Shown: positions 45,578-54,614 of the stretch, one piece after another
How positions within the stretch are numbered: position 1 is the stretch's first letter
Layout of the letters: each line of letters starts with the position of its first letter
NCBI GenBank assembly: GCA_018368345.1
Contig: JAGZEK010000011.1
Span: 1 to 64,000 of the forward strand
Direction: 5' to 3'
Length of the DNA stretch: 64,000 nt
From: Collinsella sp.
GTDB lineage: Bacteria; Actinomycetota; Coriobacteriia; Coriobacteriales; Coriobacteriaceae
Program-made: the position numbers and the translations under genes
The notes under the pieces: generated by a model
What the model was told of the DNA's origin: nothing
Database searches by the model: none
The model's input: only the letters and a program-made list of their open reading frames with translations

Positions 45578-45612
45578 GTGCATTGAGGGTCAGGTTTCTT
45601 TGCACCAAAGGG
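45578..45612. repeat. Diverged GGTCAGG hairpin
   Basis: TTGGTGCA ... TGCACCAA arms (near 45578-45612) around AGGGTCAGGTTTCTT, followed by AGGGGACAT. Another arm variant of the dispersed hairpin family, just after the DUF6020-like gene. Confidence 0.5.
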
Positions 45613-45738
45613 GACATCATCACGACGCCTTCATTTTGGGGTTTATCTCGCAGGCCAGTAGGTATATCATAACGACGTTTGTTTATATTGCCCGAGCATC
45701 TGCGCTGGGCTTTAGGTCGAAACCGATAGGAGACACGT

Positions 45739-46545
45739 ATGTCCGGACACTCTAAGTGGGCCACAACCAAGCATCGTAAGGGCGCGCAGGACGCCAAGCG
45801 TTCCGCCCTCTTCTCCAAGCTCAGCCGCAACATCACCGTTGCTGCCCGTCTCGGCGGTGACCCGCTGCCCGAGAACAACGCCAGCCTCGCCGCTGCCGTT
45901 GCCAAGGCCAAGGCTCAGTCCATGCCTAAGGACAAGATCAAGTCCGCTATCGACAAGGCTTTTGGTTCGGGTGCTGACGCCGCCGTCTACGAGAACATCG
46001 TGTACGAGGGCTACGGTCCCGCCGGTGTCGCCGTCTACGTCGACTGCCTGACCGACAACCGCAACCGTACCGCCGCTGATGTCCGTTCTGCCTTCTCCCA
46101 CGCTGGTGGCAACCTGGGCACCTCCGGCTCCGTCGCCTTCCAGTTTGAGCGTAAGGGCCAGATCGTCGTCGCCAAGGAGATCCTGGACGAGAACGCCAAG
46201 AAGGAGACCATGATCGCCAACGGTGCTGCCGGTGACGAGGATGAGTTCATGATGGCCATCGCCGAGGCCGGTGGCGAGGACTACGAGGACGCCGGCGAGG
46301 AGTGGATCGTCTGGACTACTGCCAACGAGGTCATGGCTGTCTCCAAGGCACTCGAGGAGCAGGGCGTCCAGGTCAAGGGCTCCGAGACCACCATGGTCCC
46401 GACCACCCCGACCGAGGTCTCTGGTACCGACGCCAAGAAGGTCCAGCGCCTCATCGACCGTCTTGAGGAGCTCGACGACGTCCAGGATGTTTACAGCACC
46501 ATGGACATGACCGACGAGGTCATCGCTGCCCTCGAGGAGGAGTAG
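45739..46545 (+). CDS. YebC/PmpR-family protein (translation/transcription factor)
   Basis: 268 aa, cytosolic. Signature MSGHSKWATTKHRKGAQDAKR at the N-terminus; core VYEGYGPAGVAVYVDCLTDNRNRTAADVR. YebC proteins were long called transcriptional regulators; more recent work links members to relief of ribosome stalling. Three-domain length matches. An AGGAGACACGT box precedes the start. It ends in a terminator at 46615-46657. Confidence 0.95.
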   Translation: MSGHSKWATTKHRKGAQDAKRSALFSKLSRNITVAARLGGDPLPENNASLAAAVAKAKAQSMPKDKIKSAIDKAFGSGADAAVYENIVYEGYGPAGVAVYVDCLTDNRNRTAADVRSAFSHAGGNLGTSGSVAFQFERKGQIVVAKEILDENAKKETMIANGAAGDEDEFMMAIAEAGGEDYEDAGEEWIVWTTANEVMAVSKALEEQGVQVKGSETTMVPTTPTEVSGTDAKKVQRLIDRLEELDDVQDVYSTMDMTDEVIAALEEE

Positions 46546-46614
46546 CGCCTGCACGGATTGAGCCGTGCATATCTGGGCATAATGAAGCGAGCATGCAAGC
46601 CTCGTGGAATAGAT

Positions 46615-46657
46615 GAGCCGGATCCGCGTGCGTAGAGCACCGGACCCGGCTCTTTTA
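46615..46657 (+). terminator. Terminator of the yebC gene
   Basis: GAGCCGGATCCG (46615-46626) pairs with CGGACCCGGCTC (46641-46652), one mismatch, then TTTTAT. Confidence 0.85.
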
Positions 46658-46711
46658 TAATGATGCGAACCGTTTTGCATTTCGAGAGCCGAGATTTGAA
46701 GGGAGCGCCGC

Positions 46712-47257
46712 GTGCGCGTACTCAAACGAGCCCTAGCGATCGTGTATCTTGCCGCCACCATCGTGGCGCTGGGTACGCTTGTCTGCCAGTTTTGGGGGCC
46801 GTATACGTATCGCTTTATGCTGCTGATGCGCGACCCCATGCCGCGCATTGTCGTGACGGCATGCGGCGGAGTTGTGGCGCTTGGCGTACTTCTGAGCTTT
46901 TTCCGCCTGATGTTCGCCCGTCGCGAACCGTCCTGCGTGCATCCGGCGGGGGAGCGCAATATCGAGGTTACCCTTGCAGCGCTTTCTTCGTGCGCCAGGG
47001 CTGCTGCCGAGCGCGACGACCGCGTGATGGTTGAGCATGTCGAGGCTCGCGTCCAAGGCCCCGACGATTCGCACGTCCGATTTAAGGTCGAGGCCATCGC
47101 GCTCGATGATAAGGACGTTGCCGCTCTTGCCACCTCGATGCAGCAGCGCATCGAGAAGGCCTGCGACACCATGCTCGGCACGCCGGGTACGACCGCGCGT
47201 GTCCGTTTTTTGCCGTCCAAGACTACCGTCCAGACCGTGGAGGTTTCCGGTGAGTGA
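46712..47257 (+). CDS. amaP: Alkaline-shock membrane anchor protein (AmaP-like)
   Basis: 181 aa, GTG start with GAAGGGAGC upstream. Two membrane segments (~8-30 and ~48-68) are followed by a soluble Asp23-like domain. In relatives AmaP tethers Asp23 to the membrane. The 3' end overlaps the DUF2273 gene by 8 nt and asp23 follows, the usual cluster layout. Confidence 0.82.
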   Translation: MRVLKRALAIVYLAATIVALGTLVCQFWGPYTYRFMLLMRDPMPRIVVTACGGVVALGVLLSFFRLMFARREPSCVHPAGERNIEVTLAALSSCARAAAERDDRVMVEHVEARVQGPDDSHVRFKVEAIALDDKDVAALATSMQQRIEKACDTMLGTPGTTARVRFLPSKTTVQTVEVSGE

Positions 47258-47627
47258 TACCAATCAAGATAAGACCGCTCGTACGCCGCGCTTGACGATT
47301 GACCAGAGCGCTACGCCGGCGAGCGAACCTGTTGATTCCAAAGCAGAGGCAACCGAGTTACAAGACGCGGCAGCCGCGGATTTTGACGAGGCTATGGGTC
47401 TCATCAAGGGTACGGGCGCTGCCATCTGGAGCTATGCTGTGCGTCATCCCAACACCACGCTCGGTGCCGTCGCCGGCTTTATCCTCGCCGTGTTGGTGCT
47501 CACGCTCGGCCTGTGGGATACGCTCGTCATTGCATTCTTCGTGCTGATCGGCGCTGTGATCGGTCAAATTCGCGACGGCGAGAACGGGATCGTCAACTTC
47601 TTCGGCCGTCTGTTTAGCGGCCGCTAA
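47250..47627 (+). CDS. DUF2273-like small membrane protein
   Basis: 125 aa. GTG 47250 (VSDTNQDKTART) overlaps the amaP stop by 8 nt and has GTGGAGG upstream. A disordered N-terminus (~1-45) precedes two hydrophobic helices (~68-85 and ~88-105: GAVAGFILAVLVLTLGLWDT, LVIAFFVLIGAVIGQIRDGE). It is the middle gene of the AmaP-DUF2273-Asp23 envelope-stress cluster. Confidence 0.85.
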   Translation: MSDTNQDKTARTPRLTIDQSATPASEPVDSKAEATELQDAAAADFDEAMGLIKGTGAAIWSYAVRHPNTTLGAVAGFILAVLVLTLGLWDTLVIAFFVLIGAVIGQIRDGENGIVNFFGRLFSGR

Positions 47628-47671
47628 TATGTATTCGACTGTCGCATCCGCGGCAGGCATAAGGAGGAACC

Positions 47672-48187
47672 ATGGCTTTTAATACGAAGGTCGATGTAGC
47701 CGATACCGAGCTCGAGGAGAACGAAGCGGTCGTCGCCGAAGCCGAGGATGTGACGCTCGAGGACGAGGCTCTTGTCGAGGCCGAGTCCGATGAGGATGAG
47801 GACGACGAGGAGGCAGACGAGTCCGAGGACTCGCTGACCTATTCCAACGGCGTGATCGAGAAGATTGTTGCCATGGCCACCCGCGAGGTTCCGCACGTTC
47901 TGGGCATGAAGGGTAACCTCATGCACTTTGTTCAGGAGCAGTTTGGTGCCGAGAATCTGACCAAGGGCGTGACGGTCGAGGTCACCGATGACAATCGCGT
48001 GGTCGTCAACATCTCCGTCATCATCGAGTACGGCGCCTATGCGCCCGCGATCTTCGACGATGTCAAGGCGCGTGTCACCGAGCGCCTTGCCGCGATGACC
48101 GGCCTTGAGGTGGCGGGCGTCAACCTGCGCATCGAGGATGTCATCACCCCCGAGGAGTACGAGCATCGCACCAGCCAGCACGAATAA
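47672..48187 (+). CDS. Asp23/Gls24-family envelope stress protein
   Basis: 171 aa. The acidic, low-complexity N-terminus (~10-58, rich in Glu/Asp) is unusual; the Asp23 domain follows (~60-165: YSNGVIEKIVAMATREVPHV, VVVNISVIIEYGAYAPAIFDDV, VNLRIEDVI). In staphylococci Asp23 is an abundant membrane-associated protein for cell-envelope homeostasis. AAGGAGG precedes the start. Repeat copy 5 begins at the stop codon. Confidence 0.92.
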   Translation: MAFNTKVDVADTELEENEAVVAEAEDVTLEDEALVEAESDEDEDDEEADESEDSLTYSNGVIEKIVAMATREVPHVLGMKGNLMHFVQEQFGAENLTKGVTVEVTDDNRVVVNISVIIEYGAYAPAIFDDVKARVTERLAAMTGLEVAGVNLRIEDVITPEEYEHRTSQHE

Positions 48188-48220
48188 CCTTCCAAAAGGG
48201 GACAGGTTTGTTTTGGCAGG
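48187..48220 (+). repeat. GGGACAGG hairpin repeat, copy 5
   Basis: ACCTTCCAAAA ... TTTTGGCAGGT arms with the core GGGGACAGGTTTG, then TTTTATCTGCGAAAACGTT. Immediately after asp23. Confidence 0.8.
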
Positions 48221-48240
48221 TTTTATCTGCGAAAACGTTA

Positions 48241-48281
48241 AACGGCCGACCGCGCAAGCAAAAGCGTGGCCGGCCGTTTTT
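48241..48281 (+). terminator. Terminator of the Asp23 operon
   Basis: AACGGCCG (48241-48248) pairs with CGGCCGTT (48271-48278), with further inner pairs, followed by a T-tract. Confidence 0.85.
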
Positions 48282-48393
48282 GTACGCTCCCGATGTAGCC
48301 ATACCGCTCGTCTAACTAAGGGTTGCAATCCCCACGTTCCGCGTTACCCTAATGGGCGCATTGTTTCCAAATTGTTAACGAGGGGTTGCCGTA

Positions 48394-49416
48394 ATGGCCG
48401 ACGAGCACGAAACAGAAAGCAAGGCATGGGCAATTGAGGCCGCTGCGGCAGAGGCGGCGTCGCGTGCTGCCGAGGAGGTGCATCGTCCTCCCGTAGTGCC
48501 GATGGAGCGCGTGGTCGATCGCGATGTTATCGAGCGGGGCGAGCGCGCTGGTCGCAAGCGCAGCCAGGAGCCGGGCTTTCCGCGCTTTTTTGCCGAGCTC
48601 AATTTGGGCCTGATCCTCACGGCCTTTGCCATCGTTGCGTTTAAAACACCTAATCACTTTGCTTTTGGCGGCACCTCGGGCGTATCGGTCATTCTGTCCA
48701 CGCTGTTCCCGACCCTGCCCGTCGGCGTTTTTATGTGGATTATCAATGCGGTCCTGGTCGTTCTGGGCTTTATCTTTTTGGAGCGCAAGGCAATCCTGTG
48801 GAGTGTCTTTGCCTCGTTTGCGCTGTCCGCCTATGTTTCGCTGTTTGAGCTCTTTATTCCGACCGATGTCTCGATGACGGGCGATATGTGGCTCGACCTG
48901 TGCTTTGCCGTGATTCTGCCGGCGCTCGGCAGCGCCATCGTCTTTGATATTGGTGCCTCGACGGGCGGCACGGACATCCTCGCCATGATTCTCAAACGCC
49001 GCACGACGCTTGAGATCGGCCGTGCGCTGCTGCTGGTCGATATCGGCATCGTGACCATCGCGGCCTTCTTGTACGGCCCGCGCGTCGGTCTGTATTGCGT
49101 GCTCGGCCTGTTTGCCAAGACGCTTGTGGTCGACAAAGCCATCGAGAGCATCCACCTGCGTAAAGTCTGCACGGTCATTTGCTCCGAGCCCCTTAAGGTC
49201 GAGGAGTTTATCGTCAAGCATCTCAACCGTACGGCGACTATCAGCCGCGGCTACGGTGCTTTCTCGGGCAAGTGCGTGACGGTGATCATGAGCGTGCTGA
49301 GTCGTCGCGAGGCCGTGCAACTGCGTCGCTACGCGCGCGAGATCGATCCGGGTGCCTTTATCACGATTGTCGACAGCTCCGAGATCGTCGGCAAGGGTTT
49401 CCGTGGAACGAACTAA
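48394..49416 (+). CDS. YitT-family membrane protein
   Basis: 340 aa. A cytoplasmic N-terminal extension of ~65 charged residues precedes five or six membrane segments of the YitT (DUF161) core (TPNHFAFGGTSGVSVILS, DIGASTGGTDILAMIL) and the C-terminal DUF2179 domain (VCTVICSEPLKVEEFIVKHL, GYGAFSGKCVTVIMSVLSRRE). Function unknown; relatives are widespread in Firmicutes and Actinobacteria. Confidence 0.9.
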   Translation: MADEHETESKAWAIEAAAAEAASRAAEEVHRPPVVPMERVVDRDVIERGERAGRKRSQEPGFPRFFAELNLGLILTAFAIVAFKTPNHFAFGGTSGVSVILSTLFPTLPVGVFMWIINAVLVVLGFIFLERKAILWSVFASFALSAYVSLFELFIPTDVSMTGDMWLDLCFAVILPALGSAIVFDIGASTGGTDILAMILKRRTTLEIGRALLLVDIGIVTIAAFLYGPRVGLYCVLGLFAKTLVVDKAIESIHLRKVCTVICSEPLKVEEFIVKHLNRTATISRGYGAFSGKCVTVIMSVLSRREAVQLRRYAREIDPGAFITIVDSSEIVGKGFRGTN

Positions 49417-49565
49417 CGCAGACGTATTCAACGAACCGCCTGCTGGCGCCGTGTACCTTGCAAATCGGTCATCTTTGAGTATTTGACCCCACATTGGGCA
49501 ATAATGATGCTAAAGACATCGTTTGCGATCCAAGTGATTCGCTCAAGATACGAAGGGATGATTCT

Positions 49566-50855
49566 ATGTTCTGCTCGCAGTGTGGCGCCCCCATGGGCGA
49601 TAACGACAAGTTCTGCGGCGCGTGTGGTGCTCCTAATGCCGGTGCCGCTGGACCCGCTCCCCAGGGACAGCCTCAGCCCCAGCAGTTTGTTCCGCAACCG
49701 CCCGTGGCGAATGCGCCAAAGGGCTGTGTGGCTCAGGCGTTCCAAGATATGACTAAGACTCCGGGCGTGCTTCAGCGTGTATGCCAAATCGCGTTTTTGC
49801 CGGCGCTGATTTGCGTTGTGTCGGTACTCGTGCTGTTTATTCCCGTTATTGGCGGCATTGCAGCTGCCATCGGCTTTTTGGCAGCTTGCATTGCGAGCGT
49901 GTGTGGTTCCGGCTTTGGTATCGAGTGGGGTCGCGATCTGTCGCTCAAGGTTGATGACGGTATGGATCGTCCACTCATGCGTTCCACGTCGTTTGGCCTC
50001 GGAGTCTTTTCGAGCGTTATCTCGGTCGTGCTCGAGGTTATCGCTGCCATTCCCGTTATCGGTGTAGTGCTTTCGCTGGTGGAGAGCGTGGTAATTGGCG
50101 CCGCGGGCTCGTATTCTTATTACGGCTCTTATGCGCTCGAGGCTGCGCTGTTTGGCTCGCTTGGCTTGCTTGTCCTGGCTATGATTGCCACGGCGGTCCT
50201 GGGGGTCTTCTTTAAAATGTTCGCCGACATCGCCGTGATGCACTTTGCGGTGACTGGTCGTGTGGAGAGTGCGTTTTCGCTCGACAAGGTCTGGGCGGCG
50301 TTTAAGCACAACAAGACCAAGCTGTTCTGCGCTTCGTTCCTTCCCGAGTTTTTGACGGGCCTGGTCGCTAACGTTGTCACCTGGATTCTGACGCTCGTCT
50401 TTGGCACCATTGCCTCTGTCGGTATGTATAGCTACTACTACCGTCCTACGGCTATTGAGGCGCTTGTTACCGGCGGTGGCATTACGCTCGTATTGTTCTT
50501 GGTGCTGACGGCGTTTGTCACGGTATTTCTCACGGTCTTTGGCAAGATGCTCAAGCACCGTGCCGTTGGCTATTGGGTTGCACGCTATGCAAGCGAATGG
50601 GCCGATGAGGATAAGGACGACGTTCTGACTTTTGTATTGCCCTTCGAGAAGAAGGCTGACCCTTCGGGTCACGGTGCTCCGGATGCTTCGCCGGCACCTG
50701 CACCTGTTCCCGCGCCCGAGCCTGAGCCGGCGCCCGAGCCTGAACCGGCGCCCGAGTCTGAGACGGCATCTGAGCCTGAGCCTGAGCCGGCACCTGCACC
50801 TGCACCTGAGTCGGCGTCCGAGCCAAGCTCCGACGAGGAGCCTCAGGACGAGTAG
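49566..50855 (+). CDS. Zinc-ribbon DUF4013-like membrane protein with Pro-Glu repeat tail
   Basis: 429 aa. ATG 49566 (MFCSQCGAPMG) has GAAGGGATG upstream. A zinc ribbon (CSQCGAPMGDNDKFCGACG, residues 3-21) is followed by a Pro/Gln linker, then about six membrane segments (~75-345). The C-terminal tail (~370-429) is built of PAPEPEPAPEPEP-type repeats, probably a spacer reaching into or across the wall. Role unknown. Confidence 0.82.
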   Translation: MFCSQCGAPMGDNDKFCGACGAPNAGAAGPAPQGQPQPQQFVPQPPVANAPKGCVAQAFQDMTKTPGVLQRVCQIAFLPALICVVSVLVLFIPVIGGIAAAIGFLAACIASVCGSGFGIEWGRDLSLKVDDGMDRPLMRSTSFGLGVFSSVISVVLEVIAAIPVIGVVLSLVESVVIGAAGSYSYYGSYALEAALFGSLGLLVLAMIATAVLGVFFKMFADIAVMHFAVTGRVESAFSLDKVWAAFKHNKTKLFCASFLPEFLTGLVANVVTWILTLVFGTIASVGMYSYYYRPTAIEALVTGGGITLVLFLVLTAFVTVFLTVFGKMLKHRAVGYWVARYASEWADEDKDDVLTFVLPFEKKADPSGHGAPDASPAPAPVPAPEPEPAPEPEPAPESETASEPEPEPAPAPAPESASEPSSDEEPQDE

Positions 50856-50913
50856 CCACGCCGTCTGCCATTTGGGGACGGGGTAGAAATGGTAGAAATA
50901 GCGCTTGAAGAAT

Positions 50914-50951
50914 GAGCGGGGGCGGACGTTTCGATACGTCCGCCCCCGCTC
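50914..50951. terminator. Bidirectional terminator between convergent genes
   Basis: Perfect 16-bp stem (50914-50929 with 50936-50951, GAGCGGGGGCGGACGT) with a 6-nt loop. T-rich sequence follows on the plus strand (TGCTTT). Confidence 0.85.
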
Positions 50952-50986
50952 TGCTTTAGCCAGGCTGTTATGGATGGGTGTGACGA

Positions 50987-52450
50987 CTACTCGTCGTGTT
51001 TCTCCTCGCGGCGTGCAGCAGCGCGTGCGTCGTGGATGCCCTTGATCGCGGCATGGCGAGCCGTTCGGGCATCGTGCATGGCGTCGCGGGCCTCGGCGGC
51101 CGTGGCCTTGGCAGAGCGCAGTTTGGCTGCCAGGTCGGGGTTGGTCTCGGCGACCGCGGCAATCGTGGGGCCGTCGAGCTCCTCTTGCGTGGGCTCGGCC
51201 AAAAAGTCGATGGCATATTGGGCGGCCACCATGGAGCCCTTTGCCAGCACGGTCTCGTCGATCTTGTAGAAGCAGGAATGTTGGGCGTACGTGGCGCCAA
51301 TCTTGGGGTTGCGCGTACCTACAAAGGCGAGCACGCCCGGTACGCGGCGCAGGTACTCCGAAAAATCCTCGCCCGAAAGCGTGCCGCGGTAATGACCTTG
51401 ACCGGTGGGGCCCAGGCATTTGATTACTGCCTGGCGGCAGCGCTCGCTCGAGGCGGCATCGTTTTCGACCTTGTAATTGGCGATGGTGTAGTCGGTGAGC
51501 TCTGCCTCGGCGCCCAAGGCGGCCGCGGTATGCTCCACGATGCGGCGCATGAGCTCCGGCATTTCCTCGTGGGTCGAATCGCCGTAGGTGCGCACCGTGC
51601 CGGCGAGGTAGGCCGTGCCGGCGATAACGTTGCGCGCGGTGCCGCCGTGCAGCTCGCCGACGGTAATGACGGCCGGCTCGTAGGGACTGATCTCGCGCGA
51701 AACGATGGTCTGCAGAGCGTTGACGATCTCGGCGGCAACCATAACGGCGTCGTGACCGCGCTGGGGCATGGCGCCGTGGCACGAGGTGCCGCGGACGTCG
51801 ATGCGGAACCAGTCGGTATTGGCCATGCGCGGTCCGGGCTCGCAGCTCACGGTGCCGGCGTCGACCTCACTCCAGATGTGCGCGGCGTAGGCGCCATCGA
51901 CGCCGTCGAGCACGCCCGTGCCGATCATGAGCTTGGCGCCCTGGCCGTTTTCCTCGCTGGGCTGGAACACGATGCGGACTTCGCCGTGGATGTCGTCGGT
52001 CATATGGCGCAGGATCTGCAGCGTGCCGAGCATCATGGCGATGTGGCAGTCGTGGCCGCAGGCGTGCATGCAGCCCTCGTTGACGCTGGCAAACTCCTCG
52101 CCGGTCTGCTCGGTGACGGGCAGGGCGTCGATGTCGGCGCGCAGCAGGATGCGGCGGCGTGGCGTGCCGTCCTCGTGGTAGGCATCCGGCGCGGTGCCGC
52201 GAAGGGTCGCCACCAGGCCCGTCTTGAGGGGACGCTCGTAGGGGATATTCATGGCGTCGAGCTGGTTGGCGATGTCGGAGGTCGTGCGCTCCTCGGCAAG
52301 GCTCAGCTCCGGGTGCTTATGGAAGTGCCGGCGCTGCTTGATGATATAGGGTTCAAACTCGGTAGCGATATCTTGGATGGCTGCGGTGACGTCGTCAGCC
52401 GCTCGCACCTCGGTCGCCGCCATAATCTGCTGTGCCTTGGTCTTCGTCAT
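50987..52450 (-). CDS. M20 family amidohydrolase (hippurate/IAA-amino-acid hydrolase type)
   Basis: 487 aa. ATG 52450 (MTKTKAQQIM) has AGGAG nine nucleotides upstream. M20D metal and catalytic motifs: RADIDALPVTEQTG, HACGHDCHIAMMLG, QPSEENGQGAKLM, dimerisation domain with GTSCHGAMPQRGHDAV, and the C-terminal His in YAQHSCFYKIDE. It removes an acyl group from an N-acyl amino acid or related amide; substrate unknown. A charged Ala/Arg/Lys-rich tail (~425-487) is an addition to the family core. Confidence 0.92.
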   Translation of the reverse strand: MTKTKAQQIMAATEVRAADDVTAAIQDIATEFEPYIIKQRRHFHKHPELSLAEERTTSDIANQLDAMNIPYERPLKTGLVATLRGTAPDAYHEDGTPRRRILLRADIDALPVTEQTGEEFASVNEGCMHACGHDCHIAMMLGTLQILRHMTDDIHGEVRIVFQPSEENGQGAKLMIGTGVLDGVDGAYAAHIWSEVDAGTVSCEPGPRMANTDWFRIDVRGTSCHGAMPQRGHDAVMVAAEIVNALQTIVSREISPYEPAVITVGELHGGTARNVIAGTAYLAGTVRTYGDSTHEEMPELMRRIVEHTAAALGAEAELTDYTIANYKVENDAASSERCRQAVIKCLGPTGQGHYRGTLSGEDFSEYLRRVPGVLAFVGTRNPKIGATYAQHSCFYKIDETVLAKGSMVAAQYAIDFLAEPTQEELDGPTIAAVAETNPDLAAKLRSAKATAAEARDAMHDARTARHAAIKGIHDARAAARREEKHDE

Positions 52451-52618
52451 GGTCGATTTGCTCCTTGCTGGGTTGATCGCAAAATCGTACAGGCTCTCTC
52501 CAGTATGCCACCTGCCGCTAGGGCTGGTAAAGTTGCCGTTTGCCGCTTGGGGTTTTGTTACAAGGGCGGGGGAGTACACTCGGGGGTGTTGAATTTCCTG
52601 CCAGAGATGGGGATGCCC

Positions 52619-54256
52619 ATGCAACATATCGATCGGATTATCCGCTCCAAGAACGTCTTTACCGCGCAAGACGGCATCGATACCGCCCGCGAGCTGGCGA
52701 TTGCCATCGCAGGCGACCGTATCGTCGCAGTCGGTGCGCCCGATGACGTGATTGCCGCCGCGCCTGCCGCCACGCCGGTTATCGACTACGGCGAGCAGTT
52801 TGTCTGCCCAGGTTTCCATGACGCTCATCTGCACTTCTTCCATACCTCGGTCGGCTCCTCGCCGTACATGCTCATGGATATGGGCACGTCCGAGGCGGCG
52901 CTGGTGCAACATGCGCTCGAGTTTTCCCAGGACCTGCCCGACGACGCTTGGGTTGTGACGCAGGGCTGGCGCGACTACCGTTGGGACCCGCCCGAGCATC
53001 CAACCAAGGCGTCGCTCGATGCGGCTTTTCCTGATCGACCCTGTGTTATGTACTCGGGCGACGGGCATACGTTGTGGCTCAACAGCCGCGCGCTCGAGGC
53101 ACTCGGCGTGACGCGTGACAGCGAGCCGCCGGCGGGTGGCAGCTACGACAAAGATGCAAATGGCGAGCTCACGGGTATTGCTCATGAGGCTGCGGCCATG
53201 CAGCTGCTGCCGCGCTGTCTTGAGTGGCTGGGGGAGGACCGTATCGCGAGCGCGTATGCCGACCAAATGAAACGCATGGCCGAGCAAGGCATTACCTCGA
53301 TTTGCGACATGTCGCTCATGCCCATGCCAGGCTGCGATTTTATCCGCGACGACGTCTACGACAAACTGCAGGCAGCCGGCAAACTGGGCATCCGAGCCCA
53401 TCTATTCCCCACACTGCTGGATGACCAATCGCGCTTAGAAGAACTGCAGACCCGCTACGCGAACAACGCGCTGCTCTCGGCGCCTGGTTTTAAGCAGTTC
53501 TTCGATGGCGTGTCGAGCGAACACACGGCATATCTCACCGAGCCCTATACCAATCCGCGCTTCCCGGGCGACCAGGGCCGTCTGACGGTTCCGGCTGAGC
53601 GCATGCGCAAACTGGTTCTGGCGGCCGCGGAGCGCGGTCACACCGTGCGCATCCACGTCATTGGTGACGGTGCGATTCATGCCGCGCTGGATATCTTCGA
53701 GGAAGCGGCCGACCTGTACGGCCTGCCCCAGCACGGTCATAACACGCTTGAGCATCTGGAGAACCTCTTGCCCGAGGACATCGACCGCCTGCGCAAGCTC
53801 GACGTGGTTGCCTCGAGCCAGCCCTGCCATATCACGCTCGACCCGGGTGGTCCGGAGCGCGACCTGGGCTTGGAGCGCAGCCGCATCATGTGGCCGTTCG
53901 CAACCTATAAGCAGCGCGGCATTCGCCAAGCCTTCGGTACCGACAGCCCCATCACAGCTGTTACCAGCATGAACGTGCTCTACACGGCTATCACGCGCCA
54001 GGACCCCAAAAGCCACTGGCCCGAGGGCGGCTGGTTACCGAGCGAGCGCATCGATGCAGCAACGGCCCTGCGCAACTACACCCTGGGCAGCGCCTATGCA
54101 GCGGGCGACGAGCAAAACCTCGGTAGCTTGGAGCCCGGCAAGTATGCCGACCTGGTAGTCCTGGATCAAAACCCGCTCACCATCGACCCCCAAGAACTCC
54201 AAGCCACCAAAGTCCAAGCCACCTACCTAGCCGGTAACCTGATCTACGAGCACTAA
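52619..54256 (+). CDS. YtcJ-like amidohydrolase (Amidohydro_3)
   Basis: 545-aa metal-dependent hydrolase. Metal site DAHLHFFHT after the N-terminal beta domain (VCPGFHDAHLH), His in IHVIGDGAIHAALD, NTLEHLENL, final Asp in FGTDSPI, and the C-terminal LGSLEPGKYADLVVLDQNPL typical of the superfamily. ATG at 52607, 52613 and 52619 are all in frame; I list 52619 because the G-rich box lies before it, with low confidence in the exact start. The substrate is probably an N-acyl or urea-like compound. Divergent from the M20 gene. Confidence 0.9.
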   Translation: MQHIDRIIRSKNVFTAQDGIDTARELAIAIAGDRIVAVGAPDDVIAAAPAATPVIDYGEQFVCPGFHDAHLHFFHTSVGSSPYMLMDMGTSEAALVQHALEFSQDLPDDAWVVTQGWRDYRWDPPEHPTKASLDAAFPDRPCVMYSGDGHTLWLNSRALEALGVTRDSEPPAGGSYDKDANGELTGIAHEAAAMQLLPRCLEWLGEDRIASAYADQMKRMAEQGITSICDMSLMPMPGCDFIRDDVYDKLQAAGKLGIRAHLFPTLLDDQSRLEELQTRYANNALLSAPGFKQFFDGVSSEHTAYLTEPYTNPRFPGDQGRLTVPAERMRKLVLAAAERGHTVRIHVIGDGAIHAALDIFEEAADLYGLPQHGHNTLEHLENLLPEDIDRLRKLDVVASSQPCHITLDPGGPERDLGLERSRIMWPFATYKQRGIRQAFGTDSPITAVTSMNVLYTAITRQDPKSHWPEGGWLPSERIDAATALRNYTLGSAYAAGDEQNLGSLEPGKYADLVVLDQNPLTIDPQELQATKVQATYLAGNLIYEH

Positions 54257-54288
54257 CCCCATCCGCATCGCCATTTTGCTGCACTGAC

Positions 54289-54499
54289 TTTTCTGAATGC
54301 CGGGCCCGAATTAGTTAACCTGCCTCCCGTGTGACTCCGGAGGGGCGGGGCATAAGGTTTATCGCGAGTTCCGCACGAGCCGAAGGCCACTTAATGTGGC
54401 CTTCGTGCGAGCAGGACTGCCCGAGCAGGAAACCTTATGCCCCGCCCCTCCGGAGCCACACGGGAGGCATCGCTAAGTTATCCCCCGGCATTCAGAAAA
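54289..54499. repeat. Long palindromic element C (211 bp)
   Basis: Three nested arms pair in order: TTTTCTGAATGCCGGG (54289-54304 with 54484-54499), GCCTCCCGTGTG (54322-54333 with 54457-54468) and a perfect 26-bp arm (54335-54360 with 54430-54455). The core hairpin uses GAAGGCCAC/GTGGCCTTC (54382-54404). Junction linkers (ATCGCGAGTTCC; GAGCAGGACTGCC) differ from elements A and B. Between the amidohydrolase gene and groES. Confidence 0.85.
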
Positions 54500-54595
54500 T
54501 CTAAGTGCCAAAAAATAAGATTTTTTGACTCTGTGTTGTATAACCCGCCATTCGTGGGTACCATTCAACGCGTACGCAAACAAAAAGGGTTAATT

Positions 54596-54614
54596 CGCGT
54601 GGCATAACCACGCG
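54596..54614 (+). promoter_or_regulatory. Palindrome in the groES leader
   Basis: CGCGTGG-CATAA-CCACGCG, perfect 7-bp arms, ends six nucleotides before the AAGGAGG box of groES. It could be an operator or a leader hairpin. A TTGTAT-N17-TACCAT promoter-like pair lies around 54536-54564. No CIRCE (TTAGCACTC-N9-GAGTGCTAA) or HAIR site is visible. Confidence 0.45.

Noticed and set aside
49428..51782. Long minus-strand frame across YitT end, DUF4013 gene and M20 start
   Set aside because: Arg/Gly-rich translation without domains; it lies antisense to or out of frame with clear genes.
50996..52618. Plus-strand extension of the YtcJ-like amidohydrolase to 50996
   Set aside because: The extra ~540 residues are antisense to the M20 gene. 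The superfamily N-terminus begins at about 52619.
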